A stretch of DNA of 64,000 bases from JARKQH01 sp964631605 (GTDB lineage Bacteria; Verrucomicrobiota; Verrucomicrobiia; Limisphaerales; UBA8199), in the NCBI GenBank assembly GCA_964631605.1, contig CAZVYG010000011.1, forward strand, positions 29,647 through 93,646, in the 5' to 3' direction. The translations under genes and the position numbers were made by a program. This document shows positions 51,290-60,539 of the stretch, one piece after another. The notes beneath the pieces are model-generated. The model did not search any database, had not been told where the DNA came from, and was given only the letters and a program-made list of their open reading frames with translations. Every line of letters starts with the position of its first letter. The stretch's first letter is position 1.

Positions 51290-52501
51290 ATGCCCGTTGA
51301 AATAGCACCGCCTGGTTTAAAGCCAATTGAGGAATTCCTCGCTGGCGCGCCGATCTTTCTGCAGCCGTGGTGGTTGGAAGCGGTGGCGCCCGGCGCGTGG
51401 GGTTATGCCGTCGTGCAGCGTGGTGAAACGATTGCCGCCGTCATGCCCTGGGTCCGCCAAAGGGCGCCGTTAGGCAGGATCCGCCTGGGCCGGCCAATCC
51501 TTACCCAGGTCCTCGGGCCCTGGTTCCGCAAGAGCAGCGCCAAGTACGCGAACCTGCTGGCAGAACAGAATGAATTGATGGACGAACTCATCGCGGCCCT
51601 TCCTGCGTTTGGAGTTTTCCAGCAGCAATTCCACTATAGCATTGAGAACTGGCTTCCCTTCTACTGGCACGGCTTCAAGCAAACAACCCGCTACACCTAC
51701 GTTCTGGAGGATCTCAGCAACCTGGATTCGATCTGGCAAGGCATGGACACCAAGACCCGTGGCCAGATCAGGAAGGCCGAGAGGCTTGTCCGAGTCGTTG
51801 ACGACTTGGGTCTCGAAAAGTTTCTGGCTATTGACCAACTGACTTTCCGCCGCCAGGGAAAGGACCTGCCGTTCGAGTTGCCACTTTTGCGTCGGCTCGA
51901 CGAAGCGTGCCAGGCGCATAACGCCCGGAAAATCCTCTTCGCCGTGGATGACCAAAATCGCATTCACGCTGCTGTTTACCTCGTTTGGACCAAGACCTGG
52001 ACCTATTTCCTCATGGGCGGCAGTGACCCCATCCTGCGGAGCAGTGGCGCCTACAGCCTGTTGGTCTGGGAAGCGATCAAGTTCGCCTCAACCGTGAGCC
52101 AGGCATTCGACTGCGCCGGTTCCATGCTGGAGCAGGTGGAGTGTTTTCTCAGGGGATTCGGCTTCCGGCAGAAGCCTTACTTCGCTGTCACTTGCGACAG
52201 GCGCGGGAGCCTGGAACGAAATGCAGTGATGCTTTCCGCAGTACTCGCCCGCTTTGGCGAACGCGTCCGACGATGGACGTGGAATCCGCCATGGGAGCGA
52301 TCCCTGCCCAGTGATGCCATGAACGGACGCCGCACGGTCCCGGCCCCATCTGCGCCCTCTAAGCCTGATTCAAAAGGCATTCATTACACTCAAACCCAAC
52401 CAGCCCCTGCTGGCTGCATGGCAGATGTGACCGGCTGCGATCGGCCATGTTGTCCACTGCACCCATCCCGGCGATCCGGTGCACCTGTCGCCCGGGCCTG
52501 A
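51290..52501 (+). CDS. FemAB/GNAT-clan acyltransferase
   Basis: A 403-residue protein of the acetyltransferase_6/FemAB-like family. It opens with EEFLAGAPIFLQPWWLEAVA, the position where FemAB-like proteins carry a F-x-x-P-x-W motif. The core is MDTKTRGQIRKAERLVRVVD, and LMGGSDPILRSSGAYSLLVW with FDCAGSMLEQVECFLRGFGF closes the fold. The last ~55 residues are low-complexity. It is a second, separate copy of the function at 44637. Such genes are regular members of exosortase/EPS loci; the transferred group is not known. Confidence 0.82.
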   Translation: MPVEIAPPGLKPIEEFLAGAPIFLQPWWLEAVAPGAWGYAVVQRGETIAAVMPWVRQRAPLGRIRLGRPILTQVLGPWFRKSSAKYANLLAEQNELMDELIAALPAFGVFQQQFHYSIENWLPFYWHGFKQTTRYTYVLEDLSNLDSIWQGMDTKTRGQIRKAERLVRVVDDLGLEKFLAIDQLTFRRQGKDLPFELPLLRRLDEACQAHNARKILFAVDDQNRIHAAVYLVWTKTWTYFLMGGSDPILRSSGAYSLLVWEAIKFASTVSQAFDCAGSMLEQVECFLRGFGFRQKPYFAVTCDRRGSLERNAVMLSAVLARFGERVRRWTWNPPWERSLPSDAMNGRRTVPAPSAPSKPDSKGIHYTQTQPAPAGCMADVTGCDRPCCPLHPSRRSGAPVARA

Positions 52502-52600
52502 TTCCGGCGGATTCGGTGCATCCCGACATGGCTGTTCGCGATGGGGACGCCCGCATCTTGAGCTTACCAAAAGTCCCCGGGGCCATCCTGCGCTGAGATC

Positions 52601-53593
52601 ATGTCCCTAAGCCATTTAAAGTCCGGCGCGAAAGTCTCCGTTAGGTCGCCTTCGCAGATTGCTGCGACCCTCGACCAGGAAGGGACTCTGGATGGCCTGC
52701 CTTTCATGCCTGAAATGCTCCAGTTCTGCGGCCGCTCTTTCGTGGTTGCGAACAGGATTGACAAGACATGCGTGGAGGGGGCCGGCGTCCGGCGGTTCGC
52801 TGCAAATGACGTGGTAACCCTTGAGGGTCTCCGTTGCGACGGGCAATCGCACGGCGGTTGCAGGACGGCCTGCCTGGTTTTTTGGAAAGCGGCTTGGCTG
52901 ACGGTACAGCCGCCGCCTGGAGCCGCGGGGCGGCCGGAAGAACAGGCCGAACTGATGCCTCGGCTCAAAACGCGCGATGCCTCGGGCAGTTTCCGCTGTC
53001 AGGCTTCCCGGTTGCGCGATGCTACCATTCCCATCAGTCTGCCGCGCCTCGTCGTACTGGTGGCCAAGGACTTGGCATCCGGCCGGATCGCCCCGCGGGT
53101 TCTCGGCCGGGTTCTTGCACCCTCGCTGTATTGGCGCACCATTGGGCCCTGCCTTAGACTGGTTAGGAGGGCGAAACGAGTCATCCTCGGGACTAAACTG
53201 CCGACTTCTCCCCTCGCTCGGAAGACGCCGGCCGTCTGCCTTGGCTTGCAGCCCGGTGACCTGGTGCGAGTAAAGACGCGGGAGGAAATCGCCGCCACGC
53301 TGGATTCCCGCGGTAAAAATCGCGGCCTCAAGTTTACCGATTTCATGTCCTCGTATTGCGGTGGCACTTTTCGTGTCTTAGTTCGGCTGGACAAAATGAT
53401 TCTCGAGACGTCAGGCGAATTGAAAGACATCCAGAATACCGTTCTTCTTGAGAATGTGACCTGTAACGGGTTCGTTTGTTGGGGCCTGTGCCCTCGCAAG
53501 CAGTATCATTTTTGGCGCGAGGCCTGGCTCGAGAGAGTTGACCGAGCCAAAGACCAGCCTTTGGACAATGCCTGTCCCAAGCCCAGCCGTTAA
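52601..53593 (+). CDS. Protein with a duplicated Cys-containing domain, function unknown
   Basis: A 330-residue protein made of two homologous ~85-residue units (about 10-100 and 220-315) joined by a helical/basic linker. Each unit has the same order: an IAATLD motif (SPSQIAATLDQEG; TREEIAATLDSRG), a F/Y-C-G motif (FCGRSF; YCGGTF), a 'RLDK/RIDK' element, a second Cys pair or triplet (RCDGQSHGGCRTAC; TCNGFVCWGLCP), and a closing FW-x-x-AWL. The four conserved Cys per unit suggest a metal or Fe-S site or disulphides. Similar single units occur in polysaccharide loci, but no activity is established. It stands upstream of the DUF218, GNAT and ACP genes. Confidence 0.75.
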   Translation: MSLSHLKSGAKVSVRSPSQIAATLDQEGTLDGLPFMPEMLQFCGRSFVVANRIDKTCVEGAGVRRFAANDVVTLEGLRCDGQSHGGCRTACLVFWKAAWLTVQPPPGAAGRPEEQAELMPRLKTRDASGSFRCQASRLRDATIPISLPRLVVLVAKDLASGRIAPRVLGRVLAPSLYWRTIGPCLRLVRRAKRVILGTKLPTSPLARKTPAVCLGLQPGDLVRVKTREEIAATLDSRGKNRGLKFTDFMSSYCGGTFRVLVRLDKMILETSGELKDIQNTVLLENVTCNGFVCWGLCPRKQYHFWREAWLERVDRAKDQPLDNACPKPSR

Positions 53594-53820
53594 ATCCTCC
53601 CCCGAAACCGCGTTCCAACGTCCGCGTATTACGTTGTTTCAACGTCCCGCTCTCAGCTTTAATCCGCATTCATTCGTGGTCGAATCGCCTTCTTCAGGCT
53701 CGCCTTTCTCGGCTGCGGTCAGGAGGCCTTGAAGTTCACAAGGCCCGCGCACCCCCTAGCGATTGGCGCTTTGATGGCCGAAGCCGTTCGGACCATGCCC
53801 GAGTTTCTGCTTTTCCCGAC

Positions 53821-54711
53821 ATGCTGTCCTTCCTCTACTCCGTCCTGCTGAAGTTGCTCTATCCGACTTCGGTTGCGATTCTGCTGCTGCTTGCCTCGGC
53901 CTTGCTCCGCCGCCGCGCCCGCGCGTCCCTGGCTCCCGGCCCTCCGCCTGCTGAGGTTTCAGGTTTCATCCTTCGTCCCTCCTTCGACCTCTGGTCTTGT
54001 CTCTGCTTCTGGTCCGCGCTGGCCGTGCTCCTGGCCTGTGGCAACGGTTGGGTTGTTGGGGCCCTCACCAAGCACCTTGAACGCCAATATCCGCCGCATG
54101 ACCCTGAGCGTGAGCTCAGTAGTCAGTGGTCAGTGCTGAGTGGTCCTCGCTCCGCCGACTGCATCCTCGTTCTCGGCGGAGGGAACTGGCCCAAGCTGCC
54201 GCCCCGCACCACGGTTGAAGTCGGTGAAGCCGGCGACCGCCTCCTCTACGCGGCTCATCTCTATCGTCGCGGCCACGCCCCCGTGATTCTCTGCACTTCG
54301 GGCATCGCGACCGGCGGCATAGCCCTACAACCCGGCGCGGACGTGATGGCTGAGTTCCTGGTGGACATCGGTGTGCCGACGAATGCGATCCTCCGCGAGA
54401 CCGCCTCGCGCAACACCCGCGAGCACGCAGTCAACCTCGAATCCCTGCTGAAGGAGCAGGGCTTTCACCGCATCCTGCTCGTGACCTCCGCGATGCACAT
54501 GCCTCGGTCCATGGGGGTTTTTAGGAAAAACTGTCCCGCCATCGAGTTTGTACCTGCGCCAACTGATTTCCGTGCGACGGACCCCTTACCCGTGCCTTGG
54601 TATCGCCACTTGGCCGGTCTGATCCCCACTCCCAGCAACCTTGCGGCCTTTTCCGAGGTGCAACACGAATACCTGGGCATGCTTTGGTACAGACTCCGCG
54701 GCTGGATGTGA
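53821..54711 (+). CDS. DUF218/YdcF-ElyC-like membrane protein
   Basis: A 296-residue protein with two N-terminal hydrophobic segments (about 10-30 and 60-80) and the DUF218 domain from about residue 115: ADCILVLGGGNWPK, ETASRNTREHAVNLESLL, and ILLVTSAMHMPRSMGVFRKN. ElyC and SanA relatives act in envelope and lipid-carrier homeostasis, so a role in the polysaccharide carrier cycle is plausible. Two in-frame heptamer arrays insert hydrophilic residues between the helices and before the DUF218 core. The ATG at 53821 begins the first helix. Confidence 0.85.
   Translation: MLSFLYSVLLKLLYPTSVAILLLLASALLRRRARASLAPGPPPAEVSGFILRPSFDLWSCLCFWSALAVLLACGNGWVVGALTKHLERQYPPHDPERELSSQWSVLSGPRSADCILVLGGGNWPKLPPRTTVEVGEAGDRLLYAAHLYRRGHAPVILCTSGIATGGIALQPGADVMAEFLVDIGVPTNAILRETASRNTREHAVNLESLLKEQGFHRILLVTSAMHMPRSMGVFRKNCPAIEFVPAPTDFRATDPLPVPWYRHLAGLIPTPSNLAAFSEVQHEYLGMLWYRLRGWM
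53954..54146 (+). repeat. Two in-frame heptamer arrays in the DUF218 gene
   Basis: AGGTTTC doublet followed by ATCCTTC/GTCCCTC-type units (53954-53995), and CTCAGTA/GTCAGTG/GTCAGTG/CTGAGTG units (54115-54142). The bases between them are ordinary coding sequence. Confidence 0.8.
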
Positions 54712-54747
54712 CGGGCGTGAGGGAGAACCGGCGTCGCCGAAAGGGCC

Positions 54748-55395
54748 ATGACAATCCGATCGTTGCAGGCCGATGATCTAAGCCGGATCCTGGAGATCCA
54801 CATCGAAAGATTCCCGCATCAACGGTCCACACGCCTGGGACCCATTTTTCTGCGGCGCATGTACGAATGGTTCCTGCTCAACATGCCGGAACTTGCTTTC
54901 GTGGCGGAAGTTGATGGCAAGGTGGAAGGCTTCATTCTCGGCTCCCGCGGCGGCTACGGACGCCGTGTCTTTTCCTTCGCGCTCAAGGAGATCGTGTTCT
55001 GTCTGCTTCACCAGCCCCGGCTTCTGGCTGACGCACGCACCTACCGGCTTTGGCACAGTTACTTGCGCGGCTTGTTGCCCCGAAAGAAGGGGTCCCAATC
55101 CAATCAAGCAGGCCGGGCGCCCCAGTCACGGGTGGTTAGCTTCGCGAGTGTTGCGGTATCGGCGCGGTATCCTGGCCTCGGGATTTACCTCATTCAGCGG
55201 CTGGAAGCCCAGGCGCGGAGGATCGGCGCGGAACAGCTCAGCACTTCGATCGAAAATCACAACGAGAGACTGATCAGCCTCTACCAACGAATGGGGTGGA
55301 GGGTGAAGCATCAAAGCCAGGCATCAACGTCCTTGGTAAAGCAACTGAAGGAAACCGTTGCGGAGGCGCCCGTATCCGCGCCGGCGGTTCGGTGA
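54748..55395 (+). CDS. GNAT-family acetyltransferase
   Basis: A 215-residue GNAT protein. The opening LEIHIERFPHQRSTRLGPIF resembles that of the GNAT at 42226. The CoA-binding segment is VVSFASVAVSARYPGLGIYL, and the terminal HNERLISLYQRMGWRV is standard for the family. It lies directly upstream of the acyl carrier protein gene and may use an acyl-ACP or acyl-CoA donor for a sugar amine. The start follows AAAGG at a suitable distance. Confidence 0.83.
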   Translation: MTIRSLQADDLSRILEIHIERFPHQRSTRLGPIFLRRMYEWFLLNMPELAFVAEVDGKVEGFILGSRGGYGRRVFSFALKEIVFCLLHQPRLLADARTYRLWHSYLRGLLPRKKGSQSNQAGRAPQSRVVSFASVAVSARYPGLGIYLIQRLEAQARRIGAEQLSTSIENHNERLISLYQRMGWRVKHQSQASTSLVKQLKETVAEAPVSAPAVR

Positions 55396-55456
55396 TCACT
55401 GCTGCCGGCCTGCAGATTCACTTAAGGACACTCTCTTCAGATGTAAGGAGCCCGAT

Positions 55457-55750
55457 ATGAATAATAATGTCGAATCAAGAGTGAAGGAGTTCCTCCTCAC
55501 CGACGTGCTCTTCGCCGAGACCGAATTCCCGGTAGCGGACGATGCGTCCCTCCTGGGGGCAGGGATTGTTGATTCCCTGGGGGTTCAGGAGATCATCGAG
55601 TTTGTGAGCCGAGAGTACGGCTTGGAAGTCCCGATTGGAGATATCACGCCTGATAATTTCGATTCCGTCTGCCGAATCGGGGCGTATGTCCGTCGCCGTT
55701 TGGGAGAGTGCCAGCCGCCATCCCAGGAAATCGGTGCAACAAAATGCTGA
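55457..55750 (+). CDS. Acyl carrier protein
   Basis: A 97-residue carrier protein. The phosphopantetheine site is S40 in GAGIVDSLGVQEII, flanked by acidic helices, and IGDITPDNFDSVCRI forms the third helix. AAGGAG stands just before ATG 55457, which decides the start against a longer frame beginning at 55358. Such stand-alone ACPs beside AMP-ligase genes are regular parts of exosortase-A-type loci. It probably carries the acid activated by the next gene product. The C-terminal 20 residues are extra and unconserved. Confidence 0.92.
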   Translation: MNNNVESRVKEFLLTDVLFAETEFPVADDASLLGAGIVDSLGVQEIIEFVSREYGLEVPIGDITPDNFDSVCRIGAYVRRRLGECQPPSQEIGATKC

Positions 55751-55821
55751 AAGGCCGGCCCATCCAAACGCAAACCAGCGGCGTTTTCAGTGGTCGTGCC
55801 GCAACGAGGGGGATTTGACGC

Positions 55822-57372
55822 ATGTCATTCGTCCTGGTGCGTGATTTCCTCGAGGTGACTGCCCGTCGCTGGCCCCACAAGGTTGCTTTGGTCTGCGATG
55901 GGCGCCGGCTGACTTATGAACAAATTGACTCAATGGCCAACTGTTTGGCCAACGCCTTGATCCAATCCGGCGTCCAGCGGGGCGATCGGGTTGCTATTCA
56001 CCTGGACAATAGCGTGGAAGCGGTGGTGTCGGTGTTCGCCGTGGCCAAAGCCTCGGCGGCGTTCGTGGTGATCAACCGCGCCACGAAGCCCCGCAAGTTA
56101 CATTACATTCTCAACAACTGCCGTGCGACCGGCCTGATTACGGAGGAGGCCGCTTTAGAACCAGAACCTCGCGCCGCCACCAGGCCGCCGGTGCCGTCTC
56201 TGAAAGCGGTGGTGCTTTGCGGAGAGCTTGCCCGTGAGCCAGCCTACACGGATTTGCCAACCCTCTGCTTCAAGCACGTGGTCGAGGAGTCGGCTTCTTA
56301 CGCGCCGCCCCGCCGGAACATTGATCTGGACATAGCCTGCCTGATTTACACTTCGGGAAGCACAGGGGAGCCCAAAGGCGTTATGTGCGACCACAGTAAC
56401 GTGGTTTTCGCCTCGCATTCCATTATTCAGTACCTTCAAAACATGGAATCGGATGTTGTTATCAATGTGCTGCCCCTCTCGTTTGATTACGGGCTCTATC
56501 AGTTGCTCATGACCTTCCAGTTTGGCGGCACCTTGGTGCTTGAGCGCTCCTTCGCCTATCCCGCCGCCTTCCTAAAGTTGATGGAGAAGGAACGGGTAAC
56601 CGCTTTTCCAGGTGTCCCAACGCTTTTTGCCTTACTGGTCAACCATGACCTGAGTCAGTATGATCTTTCCGCTTTGCGCTACCTGACCAATACCGCTGCG
56701 GCGCTGCCTCCGGCCCATGTTGAGGCGATCCGTTGCAAGTTTCCGCAGGCAAAGCTCTTCCTCATGTACGGTTTGACGGAAACCAAGCGCACCTTGTACC
56801 TGCCGCCCGAGCAGCTTAATGCCCGTCCCGGGTCGGTAGGCATCCCGATTCCGGGCACGGAGGCTTGGATCGAAGATGAGTCGGGACAGCGGCTGGGCCC
56901 GGGCATGGTTGGTGAACTGGTCGTAAGGGGGAGACACGTGATGCGAGGTTATTGGGAGTCACCCGAGGCTACCGCTCAGCGATTCCGTGCGGGTCCCCTT
57001 CCGGGCGAGAGACTTTGTTACACGGGCGACTTGTTCTTCCAGGATGAGGAAGGCTTTTTCTATTTTGTCGGCCGCAAGGATGACATCATCAAATGTCGGG
57101 GGGAAAAGGTCGCCCCCAAGGAAGTGGAAAATGTGCTGTACGAGTTGCCAGGTGTCATGACCGCAGCCGTCCTCGGAGTGCCGGACCCTGTACTTGGCCA
57201 AGCGATCAAAGCGGTCCTGGTCCTGAATCCCCAAGCTCAACTGAGCCCCGCCGCAGTGTTGGCCCATTGCCGGGCACGCCTGGAAGATTTCATGGTGCCC
57301 AAATACGTCGAGTTTCGAGACAGCCTTCCGACCACCACATCCGGCAAAATCGCGAAGAAAGGCCTGGCCTAA
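55822..57372 (+). CDS. AMP-forming acyl-CoA/ACP ligase of the exosortase-associated type
   Basis: A 516-residue ANL-superfamily ligase. Core motifs are the P-loop IYTSGSTGEPKGVM, the adenine motif MYGLTETKR, the motif YTGDLFFQDEEGFFYFVGRK, and the C-terminal lysine region TTTSGKIAKKG. Full-length similarity is to the exosortase-A-associated AMP ligases rather than to acetyl-CoA synthetases. With the ACP just upstream (71 bases) it probably loads an acid onto the carrier Ser. The stop overlaps the start of the asparagine synthase gene (TAATG), so the three act together. Confidence 0.92.
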   Translation: MSFVLVRDFLEVTARRWPHKVALVCDGRRLTYEQIDSMANCLANALIQSGVQRGDRVAIHLDNSVEAVVSVFAVAKASAAFVVINRATKPRKLHYILNNCRATGLITEEAALEPEPRAATRPPVPSLKAVVLCGELAREPAYTDLPTLCFKHVVEESASYAPPRRNIDLDIACLIYTSGSTGEPKGVMCDHSNVVFASHSIIQYLQNMESDVVINVLPLSFDYGLYQLLMTFQFGGTLVLERSFAYPAAFLKLMEKERVTAFPGVPTLFALLVNHDLSQYDLSALRYLTNTAAALPPAHVEAIRCKFPQAKLFLMYGLTETKRTLYLPPEQLNARPGSVGIPIPGTEAWIEDESGQRLGPGMVGELVVRGRHVMRGYWESPEATAQRFRAGPLPGERLCYTGDLFFQDEEGFFYFVGRKDDIIKCRGEKVAPKEVENVLYELPGVMTAAVLGVPDPVLGQAIKAVLVLNPQAQLSPAAVLAHCRARLEDFMVPKYVEFRDSLPTTTSGKIAKKGLA

Positions 57373-59447
57373 TGTGCGGCATTGTGGGAATTGTCCGACG
57401 CGATGCGGCGGAGCCTCCGGCGCTCGATCAGATAGAGCGGATGCTGGGCATGATTCGCCATCGGGGGCCAGACCAGTTTGGCGCCTACCTCGACCACCAT
57501 GCGGGGTTGGGCACCGCTCGCCTGAGCATCATTGACTTGGCGGGAGGACAACAGCCAATCGCCAATGAAGATGAGGCTTTGTGGATTGTCTTCAACGGTG
57601 AAATCTTCAATTATATTGAGCTGAGAGCGGAGTTGGAGGCACGGGGTCACCGCTTCCGGACTCGCACGGACACTGAGGTTGTCCTCCACGCCTACGAGGA
57701 GTCCGGCCCCGAGTGTTTGCAGCGATTCAACGGCCAGTTCGCCTTTGCCCTCTGGGATGCCCGGAGGCAGACGCTTTTTTTGGCTCGCGACCGCCTGGGC
57801 GTCCGTCCCCTTTTTTATGCCCAGGTGGAAGGTGACTTGGTGTTTGCGTCAGAAATCAAAGCCCTTTTCGCAGAAGGTCGGCTCACACCTGAACTCGACC
57901 TTTTGGCCATCGAACAAATATTCACCTTTTGGTGCCCGCTCCCCCCCAAAACCGCCTTCCGCCACGTCGAGGAACTGCCGGCTGGCCACTACTTGATTCT
58001 GCACGAGGGCCAAATCACCTTGCGGCAATACTGGGATTTGACCTTTCCGACGCGGAACGAGGTATCCGGCGATCCTTCACTGGAGGAGTGCCTTGACGAG
58101 TTTCGCCATTTGCTGACGGAGGCGGTTCGTGTCAGACTTCGAGCCGAGGTCAAGGTTGGAGCTTATCTCAGCGGGGGACTCGATTCTTCCGCTGTTGCGA
58201 CCATTATGCGGCGGCTTGGACCGACCGAGTTCGACACCTTTTCGATCGCGTTCACTGAATCGGAGTTTGACGAACGTTTGTACCAGCGGACAATGGCTGA
58301 TTTTCTGGGCAACGACCACCATGAGATTTTGATCTCTCCTGCCGACATTGGACGGGTCTTTCCTGACGTCGTCTGGCACACCGAGACTCCCATCATGAGA
58401 ACTTCTCCGGCGCCGATGTACCTGCTTTCAAGGCTGGTGCGCAGGCACAACTACAAGGTCGTGCTCACCGGCGAAGGTGCGGACGAGCTTTTGGGAGGCT
58501 ATGACATCTTCAAGGAGGCCATGGTGCTCCGGTTTTGGTCGCGACAGCCGGCATCCCACCGGCGCCCCGCATTGCTTCGACGGCTCTATCCAGACATCCC
58601 CGCCCTGGGCAACATGAGCCCGGCCTACCTCCAGGCCTTTTTCGGAATGAATTTGAACGCTGTCGCCGACCCCTTCTTTTCGCATGCAACCCGTTGGCGC
58701 AACAACCGCCGCACACATCGCTTCTTCTCTGATGATTTTTGCCGGACAGTCGGCGCGGACCGGCGAGCCGCTGTGGAAGCTCCCCATGTGCCGCCACAGT
58801 TCGGGAATTGGCATCCTCTTGCCAAGGCCCAGTATCTCGAGACGAAAATCTTTCTCTCACAGTACCTCCTTTCGTCACAAGGGGATCGGCCCGCCATGGC
58901 TCACGCGGTTGAAGGCCGATTTCCATTTCTTGATGTCCGCCTGGTCGAATTCTGCAGCCGTTTGCCTGCGCGTTTCAAATTGCATGGCGTAACCGAGAAG
59001 TTCCTGCTCCGGCAGGCAGCCCGAGATTGGCTGCCGCAGCCGATTCTGCAGCGCCCTAAACGCCCCTATCGAGCTCCTGTTTACCAGAGCTTTTTGAGCA
59101 AGGAGTCCCCCGATTACATGAGCGATCTGTTGAGCGCCCAAGCCCTCGAGACCACAGGGCTTTTTAGGCCTCGGGCGGTCGCCCAACTTGTGGCCAAGAT
59201 CAAGCACGGAGGTCGCGTCGGAGAAACCGACAACATGGCCCTGGTGGGCATCGTCTCCACCCAGCTTCTGCACTGGCTCTTCGTCCAGGATTTTCGCCGC
59301 AAGCTACCACCCCCAGGACTGGAGGGTCTTGAGCTGACACTCGTCGTGCGGCCCTCGACGCCACGCAACAGAAACCCGCAAAACCCGGGAGAAGCCAGCC
59401 CGGACACTCCTGTGCTCCGTGGCGCAAAGAGCAATGGCCTGCCCTGA
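57372..59447 (+). CDS. asnB: Asparagine synthase (glutamine-hydrolysing), exosortase-associated type
   Basis: A 691-residue AsnB-type amidotransferase. The N-terminal glutaminase has Cys2 as the nucleophile (MCGIVGIVRR) and RHRGPDQFG. The synthase half has the ATP pyrophosphatase loop VGAYLSGGLDSSAVA and GEGADELLGGYDIF. The last ~45 residues are an unconserved tail. Stand-alone copies in EPS loci are thought to make amides on sugar acids or peptide-like groups rather than free asparagine. ATG 57372 is the right start because the catalytic Cys must follow Met; the longer frame starting at 57093 is not. It is coupled to the AMP ligase by TAATG. Confidence 0.93.
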   Translation: MCGIVGIVRRDAAEPPALDQIERMLGMIRHRGPDQFGAYLDHHAGLGTARLSIIDLAGGQQPIANEDEALWIVFNGEIFNYIELRAELEARGHRFRTRTDTEVVLHAYEESGPECLQRFNGQFAFALWDARRQTLFLARDRLGVRPLFYAQVEGDLVFASEIKALFAEGRLTPELDLLAIEQIFTFWCPLPPKTAFRHVEELPAGHYLILHEGQITLRQYWDLTFPTRNEVSGDPSLEECLDEFRHLLTEAVRVRLRAEVKVGAYLSGGLDSSAVATIMRRLGPTEFDTFSIAFTESEFDERLYQRTMADFLGNDHHEILISPADIGRVFPDVVWHTETPIMRTSPAPMYLLSRLVRRHNYKVVLTGEGADELLGGYDIFKEAMVLRFWSRQPASHRRPALLRRLYPDIPALGNMSPAYLQAFFGMNLNAVADPFFSHATRWRNNRRTHRFFSDDFCRTVGADRRAAVEAPHVPPQFGNWHPLAKAQYLETKIFLSQYLLSSQGDRPAMAHAVEGRFPFLDVRLVEFCSRLPARFKLHGVTEKFLLRQAARDWLPQPILQRPKRPYRAPVYQSFLSKESPDYMSDLLSAQALETTGLFRPRAVAQLVAKIKHGGRVGETDNMALVGIVSTQLLHWLFVQDFRRKLPPPGLEGLELTLVVRPSTPRNRNPQNPGEASPDTPVLRGAKSNGLP

Positions 59448-59493
59448 TTTATGCTGCAAATGAGTTCTGCGCGGAGGAGCAACTGCTGGTCGA

Positions 59494-60495
59494 ATGGAAA
59501 TTGATCCCGCCAAGGAGTCGGCTCGGCTTGTCAGCCTTCTGCGCCACACCGTTTACACAGCGTTGCGAAAGGGCGGTGTCGTGGTTGGGGTAAGTGGCGG
59601 GGTGGATTCCGCCGTAGCTCTCACCCTTTGCGTCCGCGCCTTCGGACCCCAGCGCGTCACGGCCCTGATCCTGCCTGAAAGGGACTCCAGCCCCGAAAGC
59701 GAGTTACTGGCCCGGGAACTGGCCTCGAATCTGAAGGTTAATCCCATTACCCAGGATATCACCGCCGCACTCGAGGGGTTTGGTTGTTACCGGCTGCGTG
59801 ACGAGGCGATTCGACGCGTCTTCCCTGACTACAACCCTGAGGTTGGTCACCGCGCCAAAATCGTTCTTCCCTCGGATGTTCTCTCCAAAGGCGCTCTGAA
59901 CGTGTTCTCGTTGACGATTCTTGACTCTGGCGGGGCCGAGCGCAGCAGGTTATTGCCCGTCCGGGAGTTCCTGCAGATTGTCGCAGCGTCAAACTTCAAG
60001 CAGCGGACGCGGATGGCTCTCCTTTACTACCACGCGGAGCTGAGGAATTTTGCGGTCGTTGGCACCATGAACAAGAACGAGCATGAGCAGGGCTTTTTTG
60101 TGAAATACGGTGACTCCGGTGTTGATATCCGGTTGCTAGGACATCTCTACAAATCTCAGATCTATCAACTTGCCACCTTCCTTGGAGTTCCCGAGAGCAT
60201 TCGACAACGGGCCCCGACAACCGATACCTACAGCGCGCCGTGCACCCAGGAAGAGTTCTTCTTTCGAATGCCTTTCAAGATGCATGACCGGTTGCTCGAC
60301 CTCGCGGAGCGCGGCGGCCCACTGGAGGATACGGCCCAAGACTTAGGGCTTTCTGTCGAGGAAGTCTCGCGCGCGTTGGCAGATATCCAATCCAAACACC
60401 GGGGGACCCAATACCTTCGAACGCCACCCATTGACCTGGGACCCGAAGTTGGGCGTTCGTCCAGCGGGCCCCCCACGCCCTCTGTTTCGCCCTGA
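59494..60495 (+). CDS. NAD-synthase-like ATP pyrophosphatase
   Basis: A 333-residue protein of the NadE superfamily without a glutaminase domain. The PP-loop is GVSGGVDS at residues 32-39; VVGTMNKNEHEQGFFVKYGD and VDIRLLGHLYKSQIYQLATF follow. Unlike housekeeping NadE the C-terminal part (PTTDTYSAPCTQEEFFFRMP) departs from the usual GQTDE motif, which suggests a different acid substrate. In this place, after ACP, AMP ligase and asparagine synthase genes, it probably makes an amide or thioamide-like bond in polymer decoration. An ordinary NAD synthase cannot be excluded. Confidence 0.75.
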   Translation: MEIDPAKESARLVSLLRHTVYTALRKGGVVVGVSGGVDSAVALTLCVRAFGPQRVTALILPERDSSPESELLARELASNLKVNPITQDITAALEGFGCYRLRDEAIRRVFPDYNPEVGHRAKIVLPSDVLSKGALNVFSLTILDSGGAERSRLLPVREFLQIVAASNFKQRTRMALLYYHAELRNFAVVGTMNKNEHEQGFFVKYGDSGVDIRLLGHLYKSQIYQLATFLGVPESIRQRAPTTDTYSAPCTQEEFFFRMPFKMHDRLLDLAERGGPLEDTAQDLGLSVEEVSRALADIQSKHRGTQYLRTPPIDLGPEVGRSSSGPPTPSVSP

Positions 60496-60539
60496 GACTT
60501 GCCAGCTTTTGCCAGGCAGTATCCGACCCGCTCAGAATC

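Noticed and set aside
57093..57371. N-terminal extension of the asparagine synthase frame
   Set aside because: It overlaps the AMP-ligase gene in another frame, and the amidotransferase needs Cys directly after the Met at 57372.
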